Notes: generated by a model from the letters alone, not told the origin. Shown: positions 27,123 to 35,697, numbered from the stretch's first letter. The stretch is DNA of 64,000 nucleotides from Thermoplasmatales archaeon BRNA1 (GCA_000350305.1 CP002916.1:1302001-1366000), one strand, 5' to 3'. Numbers and translations: made by a program.

Positions 27123-27980
27123 TCACTGCCTCGGCGATTCGGAGGCTTCCTTCCTGATCGCCGCGAGCATAGATTCCACTTCCCCGTCGGTCATGCCGAT
27201 GGTGGGCATGAACACCGGGAGGTCGTATTCGGCGGGATCGAATCCCAGGATATCGTCGATGGTCCATCCCTTCACGTAACCGAGGTTCTTGAAGGCGATA
27301 TCCCCTTCTCCGAGGACCTTCAGGAACGGGTCGTACTCCTCGAGGAGAGAGTGGTCGTAGGAACCGCGGACGTAGACCTTGCATCCCCTCTTCATCATCA
27401 TCCAGGCGCTGAGCAGGCCCCTTTCGTCATCCACATCGGCGAGGACGTGACCCTGGGTCCCCAGAGGGAGTCCGGCATGCCCCTCGATGTAGTTCTCGAA
27501 GATGTATGCCCTGCGGGGGCGCACCTCGATGTAGAACCTGACGTCGGGATTGGTGAGGTCGACCTTCGGATCCTTGTCCAGATTCGCGTTCCAAATCGCG
27601 TCGCCGGCCAACTTGGCGACCTCCATGGAAGTGAACTTCTGGTTTCCCGCACGGCGCGCCTTGACAGCGAAAGACTTGCCCTTCACCATGCGGGATTTGC
27701 TGTATTCCGCTACGCTGGCACATATGTCGTCGATGTTGGGTTCGCAGGTCTCGGCGATGGATATCGAAGCCACTCCGAAGACCTTCCTGCAGGATCTTAC
27801 GGCGGCATCCAGGTCCGATGCCTGGATGAAGAAACGGGAGTCTCCCCTCTCCACGAGGGCCTCCACGCCGTCGGCGGCCAGCATCTGGATGAGGTTGTCC
27901 TTCAGACGGTTCTCGAACCTTGACCTGACGTGGTTGGTCTTGAGACCTATCTCGGAATACCTCAGCATGAGCACTGCCAT
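27123..27980 (-). CDS. THUMP-domain ThiI-like protein lacking the PP-loop
   Basis: The start (LMLRYSEIGLKTNHVRSRFENRL) and the THUMP region (residues about 60-165, ending ENYIEGHAGLPLGTQGHVL) clearly match ThiI, the tRNA 4-thiouridine synthetase. After this point ThiI proteins carry an S-G-G-x-D-S ATP-pyrophosphatase loop, but here the sequence is ADVDDERGLLSAWMMMKRG. The flanking MMMKRG is conserved and the loop is destroyed. The protein (285 residues) is also shorter than ThiI (about 380 or more) and has no rhodanese domain. It may be a tRNA-binding partner without adenylation activity. The ATG at 27980 has GAGG seven bases upstream. Confidence 0.65.
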   Translation of the reverse strand: MAVLMLRYSEIGLKTNHVRSRFENRLKDNLIQMLAADGVEALVERGDSRFFIQASDLDAAVRSCRKVFGVASISIAETCEPNIDDICASVAEYSKSRMVKGKSFAVKARRAGNQKFTSMEVAKLAGDAIWNANLDKDPKVDLTNPDVRFYIEVRPRRAYIFENYIEGHAGLPLGTQGHVLADVDDERGLLSAWMMMKRGCKVYVRGSYDHSLLEEYDPFLKVLGEGDIAFKNLGYVKGWTIDDILGFDPAEYDLPVFMPTIGMTDGEVESMLAAIRKEASESPRQ

Positions 27981-28042
27981 TTTCAATCCTCTCGGCGTTT
28001 CTCTACCACAATTTTATTATTTAGTTATGTGTGGACGTAAGC

Positions 28043-28864
28043 ATGGAGCCCCTGCTTCTCTGCGCACTGCTAGTCATCGCCGTCGGCGCGGGCATAATCG
28101 GGGCCCTTTTCGGATTGGGAGGAGGGATCATCTTCATCCCCGTCCTCACCATCCTCTTCGACCTAAGCGCCACCGAGGCCGTCGCGGCAAGTCTGGTGGG
28201 GATCGTGGCCACATCCACCGGTTCCGCATACCACTACGTGAACAGGGGGCTCTCCAACATCCGTCTCGGAATGATGCTGGAGATAACCACATCCGTAGGT
28301 GCGATAATCGGAGCGGCCGTGGCCGTGTACCTGGAGAACTGGATCCTCCTCGCGATATTCGCATGCGTGATGCTGTACTCCGGGTTCAAGATGGCTGTAT
28401 CCCCGGAGAAGACGGTCTCCAGCGGCCCATCCGGAGAATCCGAGATGTCCTTCTCCTACGAGGACGCGGTCGAAGGCGAGGTCAGATACACCGTCCAGAA
28501 CACCGGGGGCGGAATGGCGGTCAGCACCATCGCCGGGATGGTATCGTCCATGACCGGCGTCGGAGGGGGATCGATAAAAGTCCCCATCATGAACATCTAC
28601 ATGCACGTGCCCATCAAGGCGGCGTCCGCAACCTCCAGCTACATGATCGGCATCACGGCGTTCTCCGGCGCGGTGATCTACTTCATCGAGGGGGTCGTCC
28701 TCCTTGATGTCGCCGCCGCGGTCGCGGTCGGAGCGTACATCGGGGCGATGATCGGCTCCAGGATCGCCACCCGCGTATCCACCGCGTCCATCAAGAGGTG
28801 CATGCCCGCGGTCTACTTCTGCATCGCAGCGATCATGTTCCTGAAAGCGGGAGGGATACTGTGA
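28043..28864 (+). CDS. TauE/SafE family membrane transporter
   Basis: The 273-residue protein has eight or so hydrophobic segments and two inverted-repeat signatures (GALFGLGGGIIFIPVL and VSSMTGVGGGSIKVPIM), typical of the TauE/SafE sulfite/sulfonate exporter family. A soluble loop of about 40 residues (EKTVSSGPSGESEMSFSYED) separates the halves. The substrate is probably a small organosulfur or organic anion, not identifiable here. It is coupled by a GTGA overlap to a DUF1634 gene, a common partner. Confidence 0.8.
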   Translation: MEPLLLCALLVIAVGAGIIGALFGLGGGIIFIPVLTILFDLSATEAVAASLVGIVATSTGSAYHYVNRGLSNIRLGMMLEITTSVGAIIGAAVAVYLENWILLAIFACVMLYSGFKMAVSPEKTVSSGPSGESEMSFSYEDAVEGEVRYTVQNTGGGMAVSTIAGMVSSMTGVGGGSIKVPIMNIYMHVPIKAASATSSYMIGITAFSGAVIYFIEGVVLLDVAAAVAVGAYIGAMIGSRIATRVSTASIKRCMPAVYFCIAAIMFLKAGGIL

Positions 28865-29133
28865 CCGACCTGAACAGGAGCACTGCGGCCGTCCTGCACT
28901 ACATGACCCTGGTGGGCATCGCCATACTCGTTATCGGATTGCTTCTGCACCCCTGCGACATTTCGGACAGGATCCTCCTGGTCGGGGCGCTCATCCTCGT
29001 GTTCACCCCGATGGCGGGAGTGATCGTGAGCACGGCCTGCCTTGCTAGGCTCCGCAACGCCTATTGGCTGAAAACAGCGGTCGTCCTGATACTCGTGATC
29101 GCGGTGGGACTCGTCCTCACATACCTTAAGTGA
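28861..29133 (+). CDS. DUF1634 small membrane protein
   Basis: The 90-residue protein has three predicted helices (LHYMTLVGIAILVIGLLL, ILLVGALILVFTPMAGVI and LKTAVVLILVIAVGLVL). DUF1634 proteins are usually encoded directly after a TauE/SafE transporter, as here, and are thought to be a subunit or modulator. It starts at GTG (28861) inside the upstream stop. Confidence 0.75.
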   Translation: MTDLNRSTAAVLHYMTLVGIAILVIGLLLHPCDISDRILLVGALILVFTPMAGVIVSTACLARLRNAYWLKTAVVLILVIAVGLVLTYLK

Positions 29134-30489
29134 TCATCTCGGGGGCTCGTCGCGCTTGCCCTCGCGCCATTCCCTTATGGCGTCGATCCTCTTGCGGTAG
29201 TAGACCTCGTTCCCCCTGTCGCCGGGCTCGTAATAGCGGCGGTCCTTGAGGGAATCGGGAAGGCACTGCATCTTGGCGATCTTCTCATCGGTGCCCTCGG
29301 CATACTCGTATCCCTTCCCGTATCCGAGGTCCTCCATCAGCTTGGTGGATGCGTTCCTGATACGCAGGGGAACCGGTTCCGCGAGCATCTTCTCCGCGTC
29401 GTCCATGGCCTGCGAGATCGCGACCGCGATGGAGTTGGAACGGGGTGCGAGGGAGAGATAGACGACGGTCTCCGCTAGGGCGTACCTGCACTCGGGCATC
29501 CCGAGGTCCCTGCAGGCATCGAAGCAGGTGACCGCCATCACATGGGCGTTGGGGTCGGCAAGACCGACATCGTCACCGGCGAACTCGATGAGTCTCCTCG
29601 CGATGAACAGGGGGTCCTCTCCCCCGGCGAGCATCCTCGCTAGCCAATAAATGGCCGCGTCGGGGTCGGAGTTCCTCATGGATTTGTGAAGAGCTGAGAT
29701 CAGGTCGTAATGCATCTCGCCGTCCTTGTCGTACAGCAGGCTCTTCCTCGCGGTGACCTCCACCACGGTGTGCTTGCCGATCCTCACCTGCCCTTCCGCC
29801 TCGGGGGTGACTGATACCGCGGCCTCGAGGACGTTCATCGCGGTCCTTGCGTCCCCGTTTGCATATCCGGCGATGAGACCGAGGACCTCGTCGGAGACCA
29901 CGATGTTCATGTCGGGGAACCCGCGGGGGTCCTCGACCGCCCTCCTGAGGAGTTTCACTATGTCCTCCTTCCCAAGCCCCTCGAGAACGAACACGCGGCA
30001 TCTCGAGAGGAGGGCGGAATTGACCTCGAAGGAGGGGTTCTCCGTGGTCGCACCGATGAGCGTGATGCTCCCCTTCTCGACGAACGGGAGGAACGCGTCC
30101 TGTTGCGCCTTGTTGAAACGGTGGATCTCGTCCACGAAGAGGACGGTGCGCTTGCCGTGCCTGCGGCGCATCTCGGCGGCGGTCATGATGTCCTTGACCT
30201 CCTTGATGCCGCCGGTGACGGCGCTGTACTGCACGAACTCGGCGTCTGTGGAATTGGCGATGATGCCCGCAAGGGTGGTCTTCCCGACGCCGGGAGGGCC
30301 CCAGAAGATCATGGAGGTGACCCTGTCCTGCTCTATCATGTTGCGCAGGACGCGGCCCGGCCCGACCAGCTTCTCCTGTCCGACGAACTCGTCGAGGCAT
30401 CTGGGCCTCATACGCCCCGCCAGGGGCATGGAGCGGAGGTCGATCTCCTCCTTCTTGGGCTCGTCGTCGAAAAGCGCGGTCTGGACCAT
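29134..30489 (-). CDS. rarA: Replication-associated recombination protein RarA (MgsA/WRNIP1 family)
   Basis: The 451-residue AAA+ ATPase contains LAGRMRPRCLDEFVGQEKLV, Walker A FWGPPGVGKTTLAG, Walker B VLFVDEIHRFNKAQQDAFLPFVE, sensor 1 ATTENPSFEVNSALLSRC and the C-terminal tetramerisation domain (LARMLAGGEDPLFIARRLIEFA). RarA acts at stalled replication forks. It is mainly bacterial and eukaryotic, so an archaeal copy suggests transfer or an uncommon retention. The start at 30489 is preferred; the open frame upstream only runs into tRNA-Leu. Confidence 0.93.
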   Translation of the reverse strand: MVQTALFDDEPKKEEIDLRSMPLAGRMRPRCLDEFVGQEKLVGPGRVLRNMIEQDRVTSMIFWGPPGVGKTTLAGIIANSTDAEFVQYSAVTGGIKEVKDIMTAAEMRRRHGKRTVLFVDEIHRFNKAQQDAFLPFVEKGSITLIGATTENPSFEVNSALLSRCRVFVLEGLGKEDIVKLLRRAVEDPRGFPDMNIVVSDEVLGLIAGYANGDARTAMNVLEAAVSVTPEAEGQVRIGKHTVVEVTARKSLLYDKDGEMHYDLISALHKSMRNSDPDAAIYWLARMLAGGEDPLFIARRLIEFAGDDVGLADPNAHVMAVTCFDACRDLGMPECRYALAETVVYLSLAPRSNSIAVAISQAMDDAEKMLAEPVPLRIRNASTKLMEDLGYGKGYEYAEGTDEKIAKMQCLPDSLKDRRYYEPGDRGNEVYYRKRIDAIREWREGKRDEPPR

Positions 30490-30557
30490 ATTATGCAACA
30501 ATAGTCGCGGGAAGTAATAAAGAATCCCCTCGGGAAGAAAGAAGTCAGAAGAAGTGG

Positions 30558-30641
30558 TGCAAGAGGTGGGATTTGAACCCATGGACCGCTAAGGACTAGA
30601 CCCTGAATCTAGCGTCGTTGGCCAGGCTTGACTACTCTTGC
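30558..30641 (-). tRNA. tRNA-Leu (CAG)
   Basis: The class II tRNA on the minus strand has acceptor arms GCAAGAG/CTCTTGC (30635-30641 and 30559-30565), discriminator A, anticodon arm CTAGA-TTCAGGG-TCTAG (anticodon CAG) and a long variable arm. The T-arm contains GGGTTCAAATCCC. CCA is encoded (complement of 30555-30557). Confidence 0.95.
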
Positions 30642-30781
30642 ACTTGCATTCGCTTATCTTCTCAAGATATAAAAATCCAATCCCGATGATGCCCAAACCG
30701 CCGACAAATGTGCCAGATTGACAAACGTGACGAAACGGTTCGCGGCAGATGAAAAGGCCCGAGGAAGAATCTTAAGAGAAA

Positions 30782-30811
30782 CCGGCAGGACCTCCTCGGA
30801 AGCCCTGCCGG
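30782..30811 (-). terminator. terminator hairpin after the small 74-aa gene
   Basis: On the minus strand CCGGCAGG-N14-CCTGCCGG is followed by TTTCTCTTAAGATTCTT, 24 bases beyond the stop of the gene at 30835-31059. It supports that gene being expressed. Confidence 0.6.
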
Positions 30812-30834
30812 AACTGAATGATACTTCGTTTGTT

Positions 30835-31059
30835 TCAGTTCTTCGCCTTCATGATCTTCATCCAAGATCCGGAGGCGTAGATCTGCAGTCCCCTCTTCTT
30901 GAGGGCAGCCTCGAAGTCCTCCCAGCTGATGACGTCGAGCCTGTTGTTGGTTCCCTTCGTGAACTGAACTCCCTCGGTACCCTTAACGCGTCCGGGCTTG
31001 AGTCCTGTGTTCTTTGCAATAATCTTTGCTTTGTCGATGGAAATAGGTTCCATTGCCAT
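30835..31059 (-). CDS. small basic protein of unknown function
   Basis: The 74-residue protein (MAMEPISIDKAKIIAKNTG at the start, WEDFEAALKKRGLQIYASG in the middle, ending SWMKIMKAKN) is rich in lysine. It looks like a compact alpha/beta or helical domain. It has its own A+T-rich promoter region, a short leader and a good terminator hairpin, so it is probably real and monocistronic. I do not recognise the family. Nucleic-acid binding would suit the charge but is unproven. Confidence 0.6.
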   Translation of the reverse strand: MAMEPISIDKAKIIAKNTGLKPGRVKGTEGVQFTKGTNNRLDVISWEDFEAALKKRGLQIYASGSWMKIMKAKN

Positions 31060-31217
31060 TTTTGTGTATCCCCTGCTCTTATCGAGCGCATCAATTATGT
31101 CTATGGACCGTATTTAATATTTGTGCAAATGTGCCAGACATATTTACGAAAAATGTGCCAGCATTAAATCCAATTCCTGCGCATAGTTTATTACTCACGG
31201 ACGGATTTTGGTGTGGC

Positions 31218-32555
31218 ATGGAAGAAGGAAAAGTACCGGTCTCCGTTTCCACCGCCGAGGTCAGAATGACCCCCGAGGACGCTCTCGAAGTGGGCATCAG
31301 GCTGGGTTCCGTCTTCTCTTCCGTCGCGGTCTCCTGCGACACCGATTCCAGCAGTCCCGTCATCCTCAGCGCTTTCACCGCAGGACTCAACGCAGCAGGT
31401 GCGGACGTCATCGACATCGGTGTCTCTCCCGCACCCGCGGCCTGTTTCGCTTACGCGCACTCCGTCGAGGTCATCGCGAACATCGGCAGCCCCAACGGAT
31501 ACACCCTGCCCTCAATCACCCTCCGCCACCCGGACGGTTCCCAGTTCGAGGAGGAAGAGGTCCGCATGATCCTCGAGGGCGAGGGCAACAGCCTTCCCGG
31601 GAACTCCGACGTGGGCAACGTGGTCGTGCGCAACGATGCCAACGAGATTTACATCCGCGCCATCAGGAACTCCGGAATCCAGGCCGACGGATTCATCATT
31701 CTGGACTGCGGATGCGGAAGCACCTCCCTCGTGGCCCCCAGGGCACTTTCCGAGGCGGGAGCCGACATCTCCAGCATGAACTCCCACATAGGGAAGAAGG
31801 CCCCCCGCAACCCCGGGATCAACAAGACCGACCTCCTTCCCCTCGGTGGTTTCGTCAACGAATCAGTCGGTTCCATCGGTATAGCCTACAACGGGGACGG
31901 CACCCGCCTCGCCGTCATGGACGAGTCCGGGAAGTTCATCACCGGCGAGAAGGTCCTCGCCCTCATGCTCATGTACCTCGAACCCAGGGTGGCGGTCATC
32001 CCCTTCGATTCGCCCGCCATCGTGGAGGATGCCTTCTGGCACCCCCTCGGCCTCAGGGAGAACGGTATGGGAAAGGAGAAAGACAGGCGGATCATCCGCA
32101 CCAGGAACGACATCAATTCCGTCATCAAGGCCATAAAGGACAACGATGCCGACATCGGTGCCCTCACCGACGGCACGTTCATCTTCCCCCAGATCGGGCT
32201 CTGCCCCGACGCCATCTACGCTAGCGCGGTGATCTCCGAGCTCGCCGGAGTGAGATCCCTCAGGAACGTCATCGGCGACCTCCCCAACTACACGTCCCGC
32301 GATGCCAAGGTCAAGTTCGACGGCAACCTCAAGCTCTTCGGCAAGAGGCTCCTCCAGAAGATGGTGGAGTACGACATCGAGGAGATCTACGTCGGAGAAG
32401 GGGCTTGGAAGATCATCATGAAGCACGGCGAGTACGTCATCTCGCCCGAGGGGACCGACTTCCTCGAGATCGATGCGGAAGCAAACGACCCCATGTACCT
32501 CGCATCCATGATGGACCAGGCACTCGCCATCGTCCACTGGTGCCTCTCCAAGTGA
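31218..32555 (+). CDS. Phosphohexomutase-like protein with degenerate active site
   Basis: The 445-residue protein follows the alpha-D-phosphohexomutase fold, with the domain order SCDTDSSSPVILSAFTAGLNAAGADVIDIGVSPAPA, then GFIILDCGCGSTSLVAPRAL. The active-site loop (T-A-S-H-N-P in enzymes) is NIGSPNGY at 88-95. The metal loop (D-G-D-x-D-R) is NGDGTR at 225-230, and the sugar-binding G-E-x-S-G-H is GALTDGT at 314-320. All three changes argue against ordinary mutase activity. The ATG at 31218 is chosen; the longer frame covers the promoter region, which has two TGTGCCAG motifs. Its regulatory or structural role is unknown. Confidence 0.65.
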   Translation: MEEGKVPVSVSTAEVRMTPEDALEVGIRLGSVFSSVAVSCDTDSSSPVILSAFTAGLNAAGADVIDIGVSPAPAACFAYAHSVEVIANIGSPNGYTLPSITLRHPDGSQFEEEEVRMILEGEGNSLPGNSDVGNVVVRNDANEIYIRAIRNSGIQADGFIILDCGCGSTSLVAPRALSEAGADISSMNSHIGKKAPRNPGINKTDLLPLGGFVNESVGSIGIAYNGDGTRLAVMDESGKFITGEKVLALMLMYLEPRVAVIPFDSPAIVEDAFWHPLGLRENGMGKEKDRRIIRTRNDINSVIKAIKDNDADIGALTDGTFIFPQIGLCPDAIYASAVISELAGVRSLRNVIGDLPNYTSRDAKVKFDGNLKLFGKRLLQKMVEYDIEEIYVGEGAWKIIMKHGEYVISPEGTDFLEIDAEANDPMYLASMMDQALAIVHWCLSK

Positions 32556-32557
32556 GG

Positions 32558-32956
32558 TCACTCTTCTACGGGCGTTCCGTCCGGGTAGACCATGGGGATG
32601 TCGATCACTTCTCCGCTGGAATTGTAAGCGACCCAGCTCTTCCTGTCGTAGGGCTGGCAGGTGATGAAGTGAATTCCGCCCATCATGCCGAAGACCGTCA
32701 GATCGTCCTCCGATGCCTCGGCGGAGTAACCCGGATGGGAATGCGCTGAGCCCGCGCGGTGATAGTCGATTGGGTCCATCCAGTCGTTGATGAAGCTGTG
32801 CGAGTCCCCGAAAATCGTACCGGGGAGCATCACGATCTCGTCGATGATGCCGTCGTGCTCCCTGTGGAGACAGATGAACTCGTCCGGATAGGTGGACTTG
32901 GCGGCCTCATTGAAACCGTCGATGAAATCCACGCTGACCCCGATGAGCTTCCTCAT
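32558..32956 (-). CDS. JAMM/MPN-domain metalloprotease
   Basis: The 132-residue protein has the complete JAMM signature AHSHPGYSAEASEDDL (H-x-H-P-x6-S-x2-D) and an N-terminal Glu in YPDEFICLH as the general acid/base candidate. Single-domain archaeal JAMM proteins cleave ubiquitin-like SAMP conjugates, while bacterial ones process sulfur carriers. The substrate here is unknown. The start codon at 32956 overlaps the stop of the NAD kinase fusion gene by four bases, so the two are translationally coupled. Confidence 0.85.
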   Translation of the reverse strand: MRKLIGVSVDFIDGFNEAAKSTYPDEFICLHREHDGIIDEIVMLPGTIFGDSHSFINDWMDPIDYHRAGSAHSHPGYSAEASEDDLTVFGMMGGIHFITCQPYDRKSWVAYNSSGEVIDIPMVYPDGTPVEE

Positions 32957-34566
32957 ATCGTGTTCACCAGCTTCTCGCGGACACGCGAGTAGAAATCCGC
33001 CCCGAAGGAGACGAACCTGACCCTCTCGGAGGACCTGACGAAGTCGAGCTTGGAACCTCCCTCGATGGGATGCTCCGCCTGCCCGTCCAGGACCAGGAGG
33101 CAGCCCTTGTCGCGAACGCACTCCACGGTCACCTTCACGCCGGAGGGGACCACGAACGGACGGGACGCGAACTTGTACGCCGCCATGGGGACGATCAGCA
33201 GCGCATCCACGCCGGGGTCGACCATGGGTGCCCCCAGGGACATGGCGTAGCTGGTGGAACCGGTGGGGGTGGAGATGATGATCCCGTCGGCCCTGACCTC
33301 GGTGGCGAGCTTGCCGTCCACGTAGACCTTGAACTGCCTGATCTTGGCTACGGAGTCGGTGTGTACGACGGCCTCGTTGATGGTGGGCTCCATCTTCTTC
33401 CCGTTCAGGAAGGAGTCGAGCTTGAACCTCTCGGAGATGGTGAAATCGCCGGACCTCAGGCGGGCGATGCCCTCCTCGATCCTGTCGGGGGTGATCTCCG
33501 CCAGGAATCCAACGCCTCCCGCGTTGATCCCCATTATGGGTGCCCTGGTGCCCATCGCCGCACGGAGGATCGTGCCGTCGCCGCCGATGGTGATGACCAC
33601 GTCGACATCCATGTCGCGGACGTCTGTGCCCTCCCTCCCGAGGATCTCCCCGGAGGTGGCATCGCATACTAGGGTCTCCTGACCGAGCGCATCGGCGACG
33701 CGCCTGACGTAGTTCTCAAGGTCCGGTACGTTGGGATTGGCGACCAGCCCGTAGACGGTCTTACCCACGTGCTTGGGGTTCTTCCCCATGATGAAGTCGA
33801 ATACCGACGGCTCGGCGCAGGCCACGAAGTTGGACCTCGCGGACAGGTCGAAGGGCATGTTGAACGCCTTCCCGGAGAGGTCGTAGACGTGGCCCCCGGC
33901 CTCCCTGAGGATGAGGTAGGACGCGGCGATGTCCACAATCCTGATCCCCCTGTTGTAGCGCTCGGAGTTCATGTAGTAGGCGTCGCACTGCCCCTCCGCA
34001 ACCAGGGCCATCTCCAGGGATGCGCACCCGTAGGAGCGGGAGGACTTGACGTTCTTGGCGAGTTCGAAGGACTTGGGGTCGGCACCGTTGCCCATGTAGA
34101 TCATGACGAAGAGGTGCTTGAAGTCGGGGGACCTGACGGAGATCCTCCTGCCGTCCTTGAACGCACCCCTGCCCTTCTCGGCCCACATGCTCTCGCCGGT
34201 GGCGATGTTGCGCAGGTATGCGGTATGGATGCCGTCGAGGTCCTTGTTCCCCACAGCCAGGGAAACGGTGAACAGCGGGACGCCCGCGATGGCGTTGGAC
34301 GTGCCGTCGATGGGGTCGAGGACGAGGGTCTCGTCGTATCCGTAGTCCACGAACCCTATCTCCTCGCTGAGGACGTTGAGGGGGACCCGGTTCCTGACGA
34401 TGAAATCGAGGACGGTGTTCTCCGCGACCTTGTCGATCTCGGATGTGGGGGTGCCGTCCGCGCCCATCTCGATGTCCTTGCCCCTTTCCTCGAGGGTCGG
34501 AATCAGCCCGACGGCCTTCACGACCGCATCGGCGATCTGTGCGAGGGTGTCCAACAGCGGAGTCAT
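32953..34566 (-). CDS. Bifunctional NADP phosphatase/NAD kinase
   Basis: The 537-residue protein fuses an inositol-monophosphatase-like domain to an ATP-NAD kinase domain. The first (residues about 1-270) has LSEEIG, LDPIDGTSNAIAGVP and the third metal motif region GIRIVDIAASYLILREAGG. The second (about 275-537) has TIGGDGTILRA, GINAGGVGFLAE and STPTGSTSYAMS. The same fusion is known from Methanocaldococcus jannaschii MJ0917, where it both makes and removes NADP. All key motifs are intact. It is the upstream gene of a two-gene unit with the JAMM protease. Confidence 0.92.
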   Translation of the reverse strand: MTPLLDTLAQIADAVVKAVGLIPTLEERGKDIEMGADGTPTSEIDKVAENTVLDFIVRNRVPLNVLSEEIGFVDYGYDETLVLDPIDGTSNAIAGVPLFTVSLAVGNKDLDGIHTAYLRNIATGESMWAEKGRGAFKDGRRISVRSPDFKHLFVMIYMGNGADPKSFELAKNVKSSRSYGCASLEMALVAEGQCDAYYMNSERYNRGIRIVDIAASYLILREAGGHVYDLSGKAFNMPFDLSARSNFVACAEPSVFDFIMGKNPKHVGKTVYGLVANPNVPDLENYVRRVADALGQETLVCDATSGEILGREGTDVRDMDVDVVITIGGDGTILRAAMGTRAPIMGINAGGVGFLAEITPDRIEEGIARLRSGDFTISERFKLDSFLNGKKMEPTINEAVVHTDSVAKIRQFKVYVDGKLATEVRADGIIISTPTGSTSYAMSLGAPMVDPGVDALLIVPMAAYKFASRPFVVPSGVKVTVECVRDKGCLLVLDGQAEHPIEGGSKLDFVRSSERVRFVSFGADFYSRVREKLVNTI

Positions 34567-34656
34567 GGTACACTCTACCGTCGATGCGTGTATTAAGGTA
34601 TCGCACGCGCGGGGGCGTGCCTACGTTTTTTTATGGGAACGGAGTAGCCCCGTACG

Positions 34657-35316
34657 ATGGACCCGATGGATTTCGCGGACGGAACCGTGTTCTCGGAGAT
34701 GAGGAGGATCTACACTCTATCCTCGGCACCCGGCACCCGCGTCTACGGCGAGAGACTGGTCACCTCCAAGGGGAAGGAGTACCGCGAGTGGAACCCCATG
34801 AGGAGCAAGCTCGCCGCATACATCGCCAACGGCGGGAGGTCAGTTCCCATCACCAGGAAATCCAACGTCCTGTACCTCGGTGCCTCCAGCGGGACCACCC
34901 CCTCCCATGTCAGCGACATGGTCTCCGAGGGGAAAGTCTACTGCGTTGAGTTCGCCCCGAGGATGTTCAGGGAGCTCGTCGGCAACGCCGGACCCCGCCC
35001 CAACATGATGCCCATCCTCGCCGATGCCACCAAACCCTCCGAGTACCAATTCATGGTGGAGGACGTGGACGTGGTCTACCAGGATGTGGCGCAGAAGAAC
35101 CAGGCGGACATCCTCGCGGACAACATGGACATGTTCGGCGCGAGGTACGGCATGGTCGCCGTGAAGGCCAGGTCAGAGGACGTGGCCGAGGAGCCCAAGG
35201 TGATATTCAAGAGGTCGGAGTCCAGGCTGAAAGAAAGGGGATTCAGGATCCTGGATTCCAGAAGTCTAGAGCCCTTCGAGGACTCCCACGTCATGATAGT
35301 GGTGGAGAGGCCATGA
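34657..35316 (+). CDS. flpA: Fibrillarin-like rRNA/tRNA 2'-O-methyltransferase
   Basis: The 219-residue protein includes YREWNPMRSKLAAYI, the SAM motif VLYLGASSGTTPSHVSDMV, VYCVEFAPRMFRELV, and DVVYQDVAQKNQADI with the catalytic Asp. It is the methyltransferase of box C/D sRNPs. In many archaea it is next to nop5, but here it is coupled (ATGA) to a Nudix gene. A TATA-like T-rich element at 34625-34636 implies a near-leaderless transcript. Confidence 0.95.
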   Translation: MDPMDFADGTVFSEMRRIYTLSSAPGTRVYGERLVTSKGKEYREWNPMRSKLAAYIANGGRSVPITRKSNVLYLGASSGTTPSHVSDMVSEGKVYCVEFAPRMFRELVGNAGPRPNMMPILADATKPSEYQFMVEDVDVVYQDVAQKNQADILADNMDMFGARYGMVAVKARSEDVAEEPKVIFKRSESRLKERGFRILDSRSLEPFEDSHVMIVVERP

Positions 35317-35669
35317 CCGATACTGACGACACCGTCTACACCGTCGCCTTCCAGGGCGAGCGCTTCCTCATGGTCTACAACGAGAAGAGAAAGGGCTGGG
35401 AGATGCCCGGCGGCCACGTCCGCGAGGGAGAGTCCCGCGAGGACGCAGCCAAGAGGGAGTTCCTGGAGGAATCCGGATACGACATCGAGATCGTGGAGAT
35501 CCGCGACCTCGGCCCGTGCAGGGTGTGCGCCGCACTCCTAAAGGATAGAATCAACCCCAGACCCGAGATGGTCGCGAAGCTCTTTTGCGAAGTGCCAGAC
35601 GAGATTTTCTTCTCCCGCGAGGAGTACGAGGACGTCGTCCCTTGGGCATGGAACGCGCTCAGAGGATGA
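35313..35669 (+). CDS. Nudix hydrolase
   Basis: The 118-residue protein has a complete Nudix box, GGHVREGESREDAAKREFLEESG (G-x5-E-x7-REUxEExGU), preceded by KGWEMPG. It hydrolyses a nucleoside diphosphate linked to X. The substrate is not predictable. It is translationally coupled to fibrillarin. Confidence 0.88.
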   Translation: MTDTDDTVYTVAFQGERFLMVYNEKRKGWEMPGGHVREGESREDAAKREFLEESGYDIEIVEIRDLGPCRVCAALLKDRINPRPEMVAKLFCEVPDEIFFSREEYEDVVPWAWNALRG

Positions 35670-35697
35670 GGGATCGCTCCTGATATTCGGGTGCACG

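Noticed and set aside
30490-30582. N-terminal extension of rarA
   Set aside because: The extension translates tRNA-Leu sequence and the promoter; the RarA family starts near the Met at 30489.
32957-33667. N-terminal extension of the JAMM frame
   Set aside because: It runs out of frame through the NAD kinase domain; the JAMM fold begins at the Met at 32956.
34599-34633. GCACGC/GCGTGC hairpin followed by a T run, terminator-like
   Set aside because: It lies between divergent genes, so there is no upstream plus-strand transcript to end; the T run is better read as the fibrillarin TATA region.
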